The position numbers and the translations under genes are program-made. The notes under the pieces are model-generated. The model was not told the origin of the DNA. It saw only the letters and a program-made list of their open reading frames with translations, and made no database searches. A stretch of DNA of 64,000 nt from Chryseobacterium sp. JV274 (GTDB taxonomy: Bacteria > Bacteroidota > Bacteroidia > Flavobacteriales > Weeksellaceae), in contig NZ_LR824569.1 of assembly GCF_903969135.1 (NCBI RefSeq), positions 992,001-1,056,000 on the forward strand, in the 5' to 3' direction. Every line of letters begins with the position of its first letter. Position 1 is the stretch's first letter. Of the stretch, positions 45,986 to 54,923 are shown in pieces.

Positions 45986-46022
45986 TTGAATTATGCGCAT
46001 GATTAATCATTCCGTTTAGCTA

Positions 46023-46076
46023 ACCACCCCTTCAAAAATTCTTTGAATTTTTGCCACCCCTCCGGAGGAGAGGAAT
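46023..46076. repeat. Solitary ~55-bp palindromic repeat of the DUF559-element family
   Basis: ACCACCCC, TTCAAAAATTCTTTGAATTT, then CCACCCCTCCGGAGGAGAGGAAT, the same order as at 30669, 39509 and 63019. Confidence 0.85.
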
Positions 46077-46112
46077 GCTAAGCACCTCATTACTATTGAT
46101 TAAGATAACCCG

Positions 46113-46168
46113 TTTCTATTTACCTCCCCTAGTCCCCGCAACCTATTATCTATTACCTGCAACCTAAT
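46113..46168. repeat. Heptad-phased degenerate repeat array
   Basis: CCCCTAG, TCCCCGC, AACCTAT, TATCTAT, TACCTGC, AACCTAA run into the 3' end of the metallo-hydrolase gene. The pattern mirrors 39604-39660. Confidence 0.55.
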
Positions 46169-47156
46169 TCATAAAACTTTCCGGAAACCATTCAAATGCA
46201 CCGGATTTTGTTTTTGTAAAGCCCAGACCCGGCCATGGCAAATGATAAGCAAACGCTCTTACTTTGGTATCTGCCAGCTGTTGAAGAAGCTTTTTTCTTG
46301 AAGCGCTAGCAATATCCAGATCAGTATCTCCAAAGTAGCCCCACTCAGGATGTGGAAAAAGGATTACATCGGAATGAATCAAATCTGCAATGTAGATCAG
46401 CTTTTCATTCCCTGAAGAAATGGTTGTCACTGTTAAACCCGGAGTATGACCGGGAGCGAGCTGAAAACTGAAATAGTCATAAAGCGGATTATTAAGGTCA
46501 TAAAACTTCAGTTTCGGCTGAATCGTTTTCAGAATATTTTGAACAGCAGGAATAATCTGATTAAGTAATTCAGGCTGCTCTTTCAAAGCACTATTATTAA
46601 AATCTTTGATAGTGGCTTTCATCCAAAAATCATGTTCAATTTTTGAAATAAAAATATTGGCGTTCGGAAAAACGAGGTTCTGCTTTTTGTCAACTACGCC
46701 ACCAATATGATCAGGGTGGGCATGAGAGATAAAAACATCGGTAATATCTTTTGGTGAAAAGCCGGCTTTTTGGAGACTTTTTAATAAGAATCCGGTTCTT
46801 TCATCAGCAAAAATACCCATTCCGGTATCTAAGAGGATAAGTTTATTCTTTGTTTTAACCAATAGAATATTCATGGCCATATCAATATAATTGTCCGGTC
46901 TGAAATTATTTTTAAGGATTGATTTCAGCTCAGCAACAGTTCCTCTGGGAGCAAATGCATTGAGATTTTCTTCATGAATATATCCGTCTGTAAGAACAAA
47001 AAGTTCCAGTTCTCCAAGCTTCAGTTTTTTAAAGCCGGAAAGATCATCACCTGTTTTTTCAGGGATTTTCGGAGTTTCTGCCAGTACACTGGAAAAAGGA
47101 ATCATGCTGAATGTTCCCGCCAATAATCCATTCTTTAATAGTTCTCTTCTGTTCAT
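46164..47156 (-). CDS. MBL-fold metallo-hydrolase with exported leader
   Basis: The 330-residue protein has an N-terminal twin-arginine-like leader (NRRELLKNGLLAGTFSMIPFSSVLA) and the zinc motif HAHPDHIGG near residue 145, with further ligands in APGHTPG and ADLIHSD. It resembles the exported quorum-quenching/lactonase-like MBL group. It probably folds in the cytoplasm before export. Substrate unknown. Its 3' end abuts a heptad repeat. Confidence 0.88.
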   Translation of the reverse strand: MNRRELLKNGLLAGTFSMIPFSSVLAETPKIPEKTGDDLSGFKKLKLGELELFVLTDGYIHEENLNAFAPRGTVAELKSILKNNFRPDNYIDMAMNILLVKTKNKLILLDTGMGIFADERTGFLLKSLQKAGFSPKDITDVFISHAHPDHIGGVVDKKQNLVFPNANIFISKIEHDFWMKATIKDFNNSALKEQPELLNQIIPAVQNILKTIQPKLKFYDLNNPLYDYFSFQLAPGHTPGLTVTTISSGNEKLIYIADLIHSDVILFPHPEWGYFGDTDLDIASASRKKLLQQLADTKVRAFAYHLPWPGLGFTKTKSGAFEWFPESFMN

Positions 47157-47204
47157 AACTTAGTTTTTTTCATTATTTATACATTCTCATTGAGAATAAT
47201 AACA

Positions 47205-47243
47205 AAAAACTGAGCTCCCATCATCAGCAGGAACTCAGTTTTT
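47205..47243 (-). terminator. Terminator of the aldo/keto reductase gene
   Basis: AAAAACTGAG and CTCAGTTTTT form a 10-bp stem, 11 bp from the stop on the minus strand. Confidence 0.8.
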
Positions 47244-47253
47244 ATAATAGTTT

Positions 47254-48255
47254 TTAGTTGTTCACCAGTTTCATTGAACCTTCAGTGTATCTTTCCCCTA
47301 CATTCGGGTATTTTTTCAGAATGGCTTCAATAGTATCCAGATCTGATTGGGAAAGGTCTATATTGACGGCTGCAATATTTTCTTCCAGGTATTTAATTCG
47401 TTTGGTACCCGGAATCGGGATGATGTCGTCTCCCTGATTCAATACCCAGGCCAGGGCGAGCTGGGTTCCTTTTACCCCTTTGGAAGCGGCAAAATCATTA
47501 ATCTCATTGGCCAGTTTGGTATTATTTTCAAGATACTCCTGCTGATAGCGTGGTAAAGATTTTCTAAAGTCATCATCACCCAGGTTCTGTACGTCATAAA
47601 TATTGGTAAAAAGACCTCTTGCCAAAGGCGAATAAGGCACTAAAGAAATTCCCAGTTCTCTGATGGTTGGTAAAATTTCTTTTTCAACATCTTTTGTAAG
47701 GATGGAATATTCTGACTGTAATGCTGCAATCGGGTGAATTTTATTTGCTTTTCTGATAGATTCTGCTGAAGCTTCAGATAATCCGATGTATTTCACTTTT
47801 CCTGCTTTTACCAGCTCTGCCATTGCCCCTACTGTTTCCTCTACCGGAACATTAGGATCCACTCTGTGAGCGTAATACAAATCAATAGTGTCTATTTTTA
47901 ATCTTTGAAGGCTTAGATCTACTGCTTTTCTAATCCATTCCGGAGAACCGTCAAAATAAGTTCCCGGAGCTCCGCTGTGGCTGGCTTTACCGTCTTTAAA
48001 CCTGAATCCGAATTTGGTTGCAATAAAGATCTTATCTCTGTTCGGAACCAATACCTTAGAGATCAGTTTTTCGTTTTCCCCATTGGCATACATATCTGCT
48101 GTATCCCAGAAGTTTACACCCAAATCCAAAGCTTTGTGTAAGGTATTGATACTTTCCTGTTCATCCGTAGGACCATAGGCAAAGCTCATTCCCATACATC
48201 CTAAACCAATTGCTGATAACTGTTCGTCTGTGTTTCCTAATTTTTTAAATTTCAT
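47254..48255 (-). CDS. Aldo/keto reductase
   Basis: The 333-residue protein is a (beta/alpha)8 aldo/keto reductase of the YajO/AKR13-like branch: GLGCMGMSFAYGPTDEQES, the catalytic Asp and Tyr in WDTADMYANGENE, ATKFGFRF with Lys, YYAHRVDPNVPVEET with His, and the NADPH-binding IPIPGTKRIKYLEEN. It reduces aldehydes with NADPH. The AraC gene just upstream, in the same direction, may regulate it. Confidence 0.93.
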   Translation of the reverse strand: MKFKKLGNTDEQLSAIGLGCMGMSFAYGPTDEQESINTLHKALDLGVNFWDTADMYANGENEKLISKVLVPNRDKIFIATKFGFRFKDGKASHSGAPGTYFDGSPEWIRKAVDLSLQRLKIDTIDLYYAHRVDPNVPVEETVGAMAELVKAGKVKYIGLSEASAESIRKANKIHPIAALQSEYSILTKDVEKEILPTIRELGISLVPYSPLARGLFTNIYDVQNLGDDDFRKSLPRYQQEYLENNTKLANEINDFAASKGVKGTQLALAWVLNQGDDIIPIPGTKRIKYLEENIAAVNIDLSQSDLDTIEAILKKYPNVGERYTEGSMKLVNN

Positions 48256-48341
48256 GATAGGTATGATTTAATTTTATAAGACAAAATTAGAACATGAAAA
48301 GGCCAATCCCGATATAGAATTCAAACTAAGAATTATAAAAT

Positions 48342-49247
48342 TCAAACAATGTCCATTCTTAGGGCATTAGGAGTAATTCCGGTTTGTTTTTTAAAGTAAT
48401 TGGTAAAATAAGCGGGTTCTTCAAAACCTAATCCGTAGGCGATTTCAGCTACATTCCAGTCTGTATGTTTCAGTAAAGCATTGGCTTCCTGAATAATCCT
48501 TCCGGTAATCTGCTGACTGGTTGTTTTCCCTGTGATTTCTTTTACAGAACGGTTTAAGGAATTCACATGTATAGAAAGACTCTGAGCATAATCGTTGGGG
48601 GTTTTTAATTTTAAAAAGGCTTCAGGACTGTCGATCGGAAATTGTCTCTCCAGAAGTTCCATAAATAAGGAAGCAACCCGCTGTGAGGCATTCTGATAGG
48701 GTTCAAAACTTTCTGCCGGCTGCATTCTCATGGTTTCATGAATCATCAGATGAAGGTAAGCTCTCAGCATATCATATTTGTGAATATAATCCGACTGAAT
48801 CTCCGTCATCATTTTCGTATAAATATCAGAAAGTATCCTCTGCTGTTCTTCATCCACAAAGAAAACCGGAGTTCCTCCAATCTTGAAAAGCGGAGAATCC
48901 TGCAGGTTTCCCATACGGCTTCCGTTATGCAAAAACTGATCGGTAAACAGACAAAACCAGCCTTTCTGATCTTCATCATCTGCTTCCCAGGAATAAGGAA
49001 TAATAGGATTTGAAAACAATAAAGCAGGCCGGTCTACTTTAATCCATTTATCTGCATAATGGAGTTTTCCTTTTCCTATGATCAGTGAAATCTTATAATA
49101 ATCTCTCCTGCTGTAGGGAGTCAACGGAGAACAGTATTCCCGTGAAAATACATTGAAGTGCCCCATTCTGCTGACTCCAATACACTGTGATGCCAGATTG
49201 GGAGCATTCCTTTCATAAAAACCTTTGATTGATTCGTGTGATTCCAT
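48342..49247 (-). CDS. AraC-family transcriptional regulator
   Basis: The 301-residue protein has an N-terminal cupin-like sensor (SLIIGKGKLHYADKWIKVDRPALLF split by a loop) and a C-terminal AraC domain (LNRSVKEITGKTTSQQITGRIIQEA, WNVAEIAYGLGFEEPAYFTNYFKKQTGITPNALR). It lies 86 bp upstream of the aldo/keto reductase gene on the same strand, the usual arrangement for AraC-controlled AKR genes. Inducer unknown. Confidence 0.92.
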   Translation of the reverse strand: MESHESIKGFYERNAPNLASQCIGVSRMGHFNVFSREYCSPLTPYSRRDYYKISLIIGKGKLHYADKWIKVDRPALLFSNPIIPYSWEADDEDQKGWFCLFTDQFLHNGSRMGNLQDSPLFKIGGTPVFFVDEEQQRILSDIYTKMMTEIQSDYIHKYDMLRAYLHLMIHETMRMQPAESFEPYQNASQRVASLFMELLERQFPIDSPEAFLKLKTPNDYAQSLSIHVNSLNRSVKEITGKTTSQQITGRIIQEANALLKHTDWNVAEIAYGLGFEEPAYFTNYFKKQTGITPNALRMDIV

Positions 49248-49364
49248 TAATCAAAATTATAAAATTCAAACAAATTAATCAATAAAAACAATTCTGTTTG
49301 AAAAAATAAAATGACTGACAAAGATGCCAGCCATTTGAAAGTGAATATATAGTTGATAATAATT

Positions 49365-49832
49365 TTAATCCCAATCGTCGTCGTCATGACCATGACCACG
49401 GCCGTGATGTTTAGACTGTTTTTTATAGTATTTCTCCTGATTTTTATAATATTTCTCCTGTTGTTTACGATATTTTTTATAATCGTTTTTATTTCTGCCA
49501 TAAACAATCACAGGATTTTGACCTCTGTAATATTTCTTTTTAAAAATGATATATTTTTCTCTACCCAGAATTCTTTCCAACTCCGAATAACGGTCGTTTC
49601 TCCATCTTCCCGGCTCTACCACATACACTCTGTTCCACGTGTTGTAATCACGATATCGGTCATTGAGTACATAAATCTGGTTTGCCTGTGTTGTAGACAG
49701 TAACAGATCGGCAACAACTCTTTGCCAGTTAACATCCGAAATACTCCTTCTGTAATCGTTATAGTAATCTGACTGGGCATAGCTCAAGCTAAATGTTCCA
49801 ACCAAAAATACTGTTATAAGTAACTTTTTCAT
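49365..49832 (-). CDS. Secreted protein with a Lys/Tyr-rich, His/Asp-ended tail
   Basis: The 155-residue protein has a signal peptide (KKLLITVFLVGTFSLSYAQ) and a helical domain with WQRVVADLLLSTTQANQIYVLNDRY, as in Bacteroidota envelope-stress proteins related to Spy/DUF4142-like helical proteins (weak resemblance). The last ~45 residues are low-complexity: YKKYRKQQEKYYKNQ, then GRGHGHDDDDWD, which could bind metals. Family not recognised. Confidence 0.6.
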   Translation of the reverse strand: MKKLLITVFLVGTFSLSYAQSDYYNDYRRSISDVNWQRVVADLLLSTTQANQIYVLNDRYRDYNTWNRVYVVEPGRWRNDRYSELERILGREKYIIFKKKYYRGQNPVIVYGRNKNDYKKYRKQQEKYYKNQEKYYKKQSKHHGRGHGHDDDDWD

Positions 49833-50095
49833 TTCATTCCCCTTTTAAATTAAACATAATGGCATAGTCAATTAAAGTGCCAAATCTCAATTGTAAATAC
49901 TAATATTTGTTAAGAAAAATCATAAACAACTGATTATCTTTGAAATATTTTATACATTTTAATGAAATTATTACCTATTAATCATCCTGAAATGATAATC
50001 AGAATACAATTTTATTAAACAAAGGATTTTAGTAAACAAATGACAATCAGCACATTGGAATTAAATTTTGAATTTTAAAGAATAAATATTGTAAG
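49833..50095. other. AT-rich space without a recognisable gene
   Basis: The ~260 bp upstream of the secreted-protein gene are AT-rich and contain no frame with coding character. It should hold the promoter of that gene. The remainder up to 50392 contains two repeats described separately. Confidence 0.4.
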
Positions 50096-50157
50096 TTTGG
50101 GCTAAAGCCAATGGATGGATCATTTATTGTAGAATGGGTTAAAACCCACCTCTATTG
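50096..50157. repeat. Double-hairpin repeat (GGCTAAAGCC family), copy 2
   Basis: TTTGGGCTAAAGCCAA, an AT-rich gap, TGGGTTAAAACCCA, then CTATTGA. It shares its order and ending with 45921-45985. Confidence 0.65.
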
Positions 50158-50172
50158 AATTTTAGCGACAAC

Positions 50173-50256
50173 ATCTTTTATCTTTTATCTTTTATCTTTT
50201 ATCTTTTATCTTTTATCTTTTATCTTTTATCTTTTATCTTTTATCTTTTATCTTTT
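50173..50256. repeat. Perfect tandem heptanucleotide repeat, (ATCTTTT) x 12
   Basis: Twelve identical 7-bp units lie 137 bp upstream of the acetyltransferase start codon. Perfect units mean recent slippage, so copy number is likely to vary between isolates. The 7-bp length matches the phase of the degenerate arrays elsewhere in this window. Confidence 0.95.
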
Positions 50257-50392
50257 AATCATTATGTTATAAATTTCGTTAAGATTTCTGAAAACTATTA
50301 TTTCATATTATTTAATTTCGTAATTTTAGTGGAGAGAATGTTTTTTGGGAAATTCTCCAAATTATTTTTTATCAACCAAATCTTACATTATC

Positions 50393-50680
50393 ATGGAAAA
50401 TATAAAGTTTCAGGTATCACCATATCAGGATGAATTGCAGCTACTTATTGATGGAAAAAAGGCAGGTTATATGTCCATAGAAGTTGATGGAAGACTGCTT
50501 ATTGTGTATTATACGAAACTTGATGAAGAGCGTGAGGGTAAAGGATACGCCAAACTGTTACTGGATGAGCTGGTACGCTACGCAGAGGAAAAAGATTTGC
50601 TTGTAGACCCGGAATGTGATTTTGTGCGACAACAGTTTGAAAACCACCCTGTAAGATATAAAGATATCTGGCATGCCTGA
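50393..50680 (+). CDS. Small GNAT-like N-acetyltransferase (YidJ/YjdJ type)
   Basis: The 95-residue protein matches the short Gcn5-related family: LQLLIDGKKAGYMSIEVDGRLLIVYYTKLDEEREGKGYAKLLLDELVRYAEE and a final NHPVRYKDIW, given here in fragments of its order (core GYM-EV, EEREGKGYAKLLL, CDFVRQQFENHP). It is a minimal acetyl-CoA-binding module. Its stop is immediately adjacent to the stop of the convergent gene. The tandem repeat upstream may affect its expression. Confidence 0.82.
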   Translation: MENIKFQVSPYQDELQLLIDGKKAGYMSIEVDGRLLIVYYTKLDEEREGKGYAKLLLDELVRYAEEKDLLVDPECDFVRQQFENHPVRYKDIWHA

Positions 50681-51778
50681 TCAATCTTCCCACCAGGCTG
50701 TAAATTGCTGTTCATGCTGATTCAGATCTACTACCTCTCCAATCATCGGAGTGAGGATATTCAATCCTTTTTCTTTTCCAAGAGCAGTTATCTTTTGTAA
50801 AGGTTCATTCCATGGGTGAAGCGCGAGTGCAAATTTTGCTGCATGAACAGGGATGATACGCTCGGCTTTAAGATCAATACCAGCCTGAATAACATCTTCC
50901 GGCAGCGTATGAATATACCTCCATGCTTCTCCATACTGTCCGTTCTCAAGAATAGCATAATCAAAAGGCCCGTATTGTTCGCCGATAGTTTTAAAATGGC
51001 TATCATATCCACTGTCTCCACCTAAGAAAATTTTCTTTGTTGGTGTTATCAAAACATAGGAACTCCATAGCGTATCATTCTGTCTGATTCTTCTGCCTGA
51101 AAAATGTCTGGCGGGAGTAAAGACAATCTTTATATTATTCTTCAACCTCACTTCAGTTCCCCATTCTTCTTCAATAAGCGAATTTTCAGCATAACCCCAT
51201 CTTTCTAAATGTGCTCCCACTCCCAAAGGCAAAATAGCCATTTCCGTTCTGTCTTTGATCGATTTTACAGTCGGGTAATCCAGATGGTCAAAATGATCGT
51301 GGGTTATTACCAGATAATCAATATTGGGAATATCTCCAGGTTTAAAGATGTCTGATCCTTTGAATGCTTTGTTAAAATATTTAAAAGGTGAACCATATAA
51401 ACTCAACACAGGATCAATCAGGAAGGAAATACCATCGGTCTGTAGATAATAAGATGAATGCCCCAACCAGATAAATATATCCTGATTTTTGTCTCTGTTT
51501 TTTAAATCGGTATGAAGGGATTGAATTTCTTTAAAAGGTTTCAAGAGCGGATCTTTTTTTCCTAAAAAGAAATCGTAAGTCACTTTCGACATTTTGTAGC
51601 CTTCTGTAATAGATGGGGTATGGCTAATATTCTGAAACTGTCTTTTTTTATAGAGTTTTGACTGTTTTATACGCTTCAGCCGCTTTCCTTTTGGCACCCC
51701 GCCAAACGCCTTCATATTGATCACTATAAAAAAGGTAACTGTCAGAACAGCCACTGTCGTAATAATCCAATAAATCAT
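50681..51778 (-). CDS. MBL-fold hydrolase, NAPE-PLD/UlaG-like, membrane-anchored
   Basis: The 365-residue protein has an N-terminal membrane helix (WIITTVAVLTVTFFIVINM) and an MBL domain with WLGHSSYYLQTDGISFLIDPVL, the zinc motif THDHFDHLDY, FTPARHFSGR and GGDSGYDSHF. These match N-acylphosphatidylethanolamine phospholipase D-like and UlaG-like hydrolases. It probably hydrolyses a phosphodiester or lactone at the inner membrane. It is convergent with the GNAT gene with no gap. Confidence 0.9.
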   Translation of the reverse strand: MIYWIITTVAVLTVTFFIVINMKAFGGVPKGKRLKRIKQSKLYKKRQFQNISHTPSITEGYKMSKVTYDFFLGKKDPLLKPFKEIQSLHTDLKNRDKNQDIFIWLGHSSYYLQTDGISFLIDPVLSLYGSPFKYFNKAFKGSDIFKPGDIPNIDYLVITHDHFDHLDYPTVKSIKDRTEMAILPLGVGAHLERWGYAENSLIEEEWGTEVRLKNNIKIVFTPARHFSGRRIRQNDTLWSSYVLITPTKKIFLGGDSGYDSHFKTIGEQYGPFDYAILENGQYGEAWRYIHTLPEDVIQAGIDLKAERIIPVHAAKFALALHPWNEPLQKITALGKEKGLNILTPMIGEVVDLNQHEQQFTAWWED

Positions 51779-51949
51779 CTATAGAAAATAAATATCAAAT
51801 GTATTGACTTTTGCCTTTAAATGAAAATTTATTCAGTTTTAGTACATTTTTTAACTAAATTTATCATGTATTTTGGAAAATTTATTATTCATTTAAGTCA
51901 TGATTAAATTTAAACTTTCTATTTTAGCATCCTAAAAAACTCAGATCTA

Positions 51950-53488
51950 TTGAAAAATTATTCGGTAATATTTCTTCTCGCAATACTTTCGTCTTGTGCC
52001 TCTATAAAAAAACACAACGAACAGCGGGCCTCATGTATTCCACCGGAGCAACTCAAAGAGGATGTGGACTTTGCTTATTCAAAATTACAGCAAATGCATC
52101 CTCAATTATACTGGTATATTCCCAAGAAGGAATTGGATCATAAATTTGATAGTCTTAAACAGACTCTCACCGAATCTCTTACTCCTCTTCAGTTTTATTT
52201 TAAACTTCAGCCTGTCATTGCGGGAATCCGGGAAGGGCATCTTTCATTGAGAATTCCCAGAAAAAAGTTTAACAAAAGAGAATTTAAAAGACTGGAACAT
52301 CAGAAAGGAATGTTCAGCCGTCTCGAATATTATATATCAGGCGATCAGATGTATATTATTCAAAACAGAGATTCTATTGAGCATATACAACCCGGAACTG
52401 AAATTTTATCAATTAATAATGTTCCTGTATCAGATTATATAAAGAAGTATAGAAGTCTGATCAGCAGTGATGGTGATAATACAACTTTCCACCCCTATTT
52501 TTTAAAAGACCTTTTCTTTAATTTTTATACTGCAGAGAACGGTTTGGGGAGTAAAGCAACTCTTGAAACACTTTATCAGGGAGAAAAACGAACGTATACT
52601 TTAAGCAGAGAAATAAAATCTGATTCCGATCTTGAAAAGGATAAGGAAATGAAGAAAAAGACGCTTGAAAAGAAACTGAACGATTATGTAGTTTCAAGTA
52701 ATTCTTATAACAGAAGTTTTAAATTCCTGGATAAAGACAGCACTATCGCTTATATAAAGGTACAGAGTTTCTCCCGAGATTATTCTGATGAATTTTATAA
52801 AAAAACCTTTGCCAAGATCAATGAGGCCAAAGCTCCCTACCTCATCATAGATGTCCGAAATAACTATGGAGGTTCTCTCTATGAGATCAATAACCTGTAC
52901 TCCTATTTAGCGGATGCACCTTTTACCCTGATCAAACCTTCCCAGGTAACGTCAAGGGATACTCCACTGCGTACAAATTATTTCAGAAAAAGCAATGCTT
53001 TAGAATATGCTCTTAAAAGTATTGCCTATCCAAGTTATTTCTTCGCGCAGGCTTTCAGTACGTATAAAAAAGACGGAAAAGTTTTCTATAAAATGAAAGC
53101 TGATAAACCTACAAAACCTAATAAACAGGCTTTCCACGGAAAAGTTTTTGTATTGATCAACGGAGGAAGCTTCTCAGCATCTTCTATTATTACTGCCAAG
53201 CTTAAGAATGATAAAAGGGCAACTCTTGTAGGTGAAGAAACCGGTGGCGCTAACGATGGAACTGTTGCAGGTTTCTATTCTTATCAGAAACTTCCTAATT
53301 CTAAAATCAGGTTCCCAATCGGATTACTTCTGGTGCAGCCTAATATCAAATTCTCAGACTCTCGGAAAGGTGTTGTTCCCGATGTAGTAGTAACTGAAAG
53401 CATGCAGGATATTATTGACAAAAAAGATCCACAACTGGATTGGATAAAAAATGAAATTGCTAAGGAAAAAGACAATAAGGGACAATAA
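51950..53488 (+). CDS. S41-family (C-terminal processing type) peptidase, lipoprotein
   Basis: The 512-residue protein starts with a lipoprotein signal (YSVIFLLAILSSC, lipobox Cys), followed by an N-terminal helical region, a PDZ-like part (IQPGTEILSINNVPV) and the S41 catalytic domain with INGGSFSASS near residues 404-412. The start is TTG at 51950; no ATG lies between it and the upstream in-frame stop at 51911, and the signal peptide supports it. It probably cleaves envelope proteins. Terminator at 53498. Confidence 0.85.
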   Translation: MKNYSVIFLLAILSSCASIKKHNEQRASCIPPEQLKEDVDFAYSKLQQMHPQLYWYIPKKELDHKFDSLKQTLTESLTPLQFYFKLQPVIAGIREGHLSLRIPRKKFNKREFKRLEHQKGMFSRLEYYISGDQMYIIQNRDSIEHIQPGTEILSINNVPVSDYIKKYRSLISSDGDNTTFHPYFLKDLFFNFYTAENGLGSKATLETLYQGEKRTYTLSREIKSDSDLEKDKEMKKKTLEKKLNDYVVSSNSYNRSFKFLDKDSTIAYIKVQSFSRDYSDEFYKKTFAKINEAKAPYLIIDVRNNYGGSLYEINNLYSYLADAPFTLIKPSQVTSRDTPLRTNYFRKSNALEYALKSIAYPSYFFAQAFSTYKKDGKVFYKMKADKPTKPNKQAFHGKVFVLINGGSFSASSIITAKLKNDKRATLVGEETGGANDGTVAGFYSYQKLPNSKIRFPIGLLLVQPNIKFSDSRKGVVPDVVVTESMQDIIDKKDPQLDWIKNEIAKEKDNKGQ

Positions 53489-53497
53489 TTTATAAAG

Positions 53498-53524
53498 GTT
53501 CGGCGGGCTTTCAGCCCGCCGAAC
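53498..53524. terminator. GC-rich bidirectional hairpin
   Basis: GTTCGGCGGGCT and AGCCCGCCGAAC pair perfectly around a three-base TTC loop, between two convergent genes, followed by a T-rich stretch. Confidence 0.85.
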
Positions 53525-53530
53525 TCTTTT

Positions 53531-54121
53531 CTATCTTTTCAACTCTTCCAAAAGATTTTCAATATGCTGCATATATCTTCCGTAATACCGGTGAAACCAG
53601 AATTTTCCGGCCAGGTAGAGTAAAAATAATCCTCCAATCACAGAACCTATTAAGATCACTGCAATTTTCAGTTCACTCAAAGGTTTGGGCCACGGGATAA
53701 ATTCCAGAACAATAAGAATCTCACATACCAGAAACGGTGCAAAACTGATGTAGTATGAAAGATAATATTGTTTATTCAGATTCAGCTGCATCACCAGATC
53801 TTTCAGAGAATCGTAGGTCTTAGGTGCAGGATTACTGATTTCGTTATACAGTTTAAAGAACTTACTGAAAAAGAAAACGGTAACAATAAGCATGGAAGCA
53901 ATTAAAACCGTTATATATAATTGCAATTTAAAAGGCCTGCAGACTGAGCAAACCAGAAAAGCAAAAACAAAAATCCCTATTACCCACCAGAATTCCACAC
54001 GCATATTTTTACGTATTTTTTCAAGGGGAAGATTCAGTTTATTTCTTTGTTCTATACTTATTTCAGGAGTTTCCTCCATAATATCTTCATTCCAGGTATT
54101 TTTCAATTCATCGATATTCAT
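53531..54121 (-). CDS. Four-helix membrane protein paired with ECF sigma factor (anti-sigma candidate), copy 1
   Basis: The 196-residue protein starts with a soluble ~45-residue segment (NIDELKNTWNEDIMEETPEIS) and then has four membrane helices. It shares its start, first helix context (EKIRKNMRVEFWW) and end (YYGRYMQHIENLLEELKR) with the protein at 55345-56160. Each lies just after a near-identical ECF sigma gene (gap 13 bp here), so an anti-sigma role for the cytoplasmic N-terminus is likely but not proven. Confidence 0.65.
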   Translation of the reverse strand: MNIDELKNTWNEDIMEETPEISIEQRNKLNLPLEKIRKNMRVEFWWVIGIFVFAFLVCSVCRPFKLQLYITVLIASMLIVTVFFFSKFFKLYNEISNPAPKTYDSLKDLVMQLNLNKQYYLSYYISFAPFLVCEILIVLEFIPWPKPLSELKIAVILIGSVIGGLFLLYLAGKFWFHRYYGRYMQHIENLLEELKR

Positions 54122-54134
54122 TGGATTACTGATT

Positions 54135-54644
54135 TTAATGTTTGTTGGTTTTTATTTGGCTTAAGATATCTTTAAGTTTGTTTTTTGAGCGGTTCATTTT
54201 CACTCTTACATTTCCTTCAGAAATTCCCATCTGCTCTGCAATCTGTTTTCCTGAAAAATCTTCCAGATAATAGAATATAAAAGCTTTATCAATGGGATTG
54301 AGTTGATGGATAGCCTTATACATTTCAGCCAGGCGCTCTTCTTTCCTGTAATCATAATCTTCTTGTACAATGATATGATTGGAAAAATCTTCATGAGCAA
54401 TAAAGCTTCTTCTTTTTTCTGATTTAAGGAAGATAATGGCCGTATTCAAAGCGATCCTGTACAGCCATGTTGAAAATTCGCTTTCCCCTCTGAAACCAGG
54501 AAATGCTTTCCAGAGCTGATAGGTAATCTCCTGAAAAAGATCATCCCGATCATCCTTTTCAGTCATGTACATTTTAGAAATCTTAAATAGGATTCCTTTA
54601 TGCTGTTCAATTTGACTTATAAACTCTTGTTCTAATGAGGTCAT
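54135..54644 (-). CDS. ECF-type RNA polymerase sigma factor, copy 1
   Basis: The 169-residue protein has region 2 (DDLFQEITYQLWKAFPGFRG, FSTWLYRIALNTAI) and region 4 (LNPIDKAFIFYYLEDFSGKQIAEQMGISEGNVRVKMNRSK). It is highly similar throughout to the sigma factor at 56172-56681, and each pairs with a related membrane protein. The operon is sigma then membrane protein. No conserved Cys sensor motif is seen. Confidence 0.92.
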   Translation of the reverse strand: MTSLEQEFISQIEQHKGILFKISKMYMTEKDDRDDLFQEITYQLWKAFPGFRGESEFSTWLYRIALNTAIIFLKSEKRRSFIAHEDFSNHIIVQEDYDYRKEERLAEMYKAIHQLNPIDKAFIFYYLEDFSGKQIAEQMGISEGNVRVKMNRSKNKLKDILSQIKTNKH

Positions 54645-54923
54645 GATTTGTTACTCTATAGAGTTAGTTTTCATTTAAAAAAATTGTTACAGTATTTTTA
54701 CAAAAGAAATAAAAAAACCGGACAGAAAGATGCTGTCAGGCTCTCATTGTGCGTCCTTATAAGTTTATTATTTTTTTTGAATAGTACCTGAAATAATTCT
54801 TGTTGAATTTTAATCATCCTTAAAGGGATCTTCCTTATTGACCTAAACAGCTGGTAAAAAGCAGTTAAAATGTGTATAAAAAAAGAACCTGATATGGGAA
54901 ATATAAGGTTCATTGCTCAGTTT

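Noticed and set aside
50173..50256. Tandem array as a CRISPR
   Set aside because: Units are 7 bp with no spacers and no cas genes nearby.
50155..50433. 92-codon open frame running through the ATCTTTT array (SFIFYLLSFIFYLL pattern)
   Set aside because: The periodic peptide is only a translation of the 7-bp repeat (7 x 3 = 21 bases, no stop). No start context, and the frame overlaps the acetyltransferase gene.
54698..54913. 71-codon frame between the ECF units
   Set aside because: AT-rich spacer translation without a recognisable start or family; not conserved in character.
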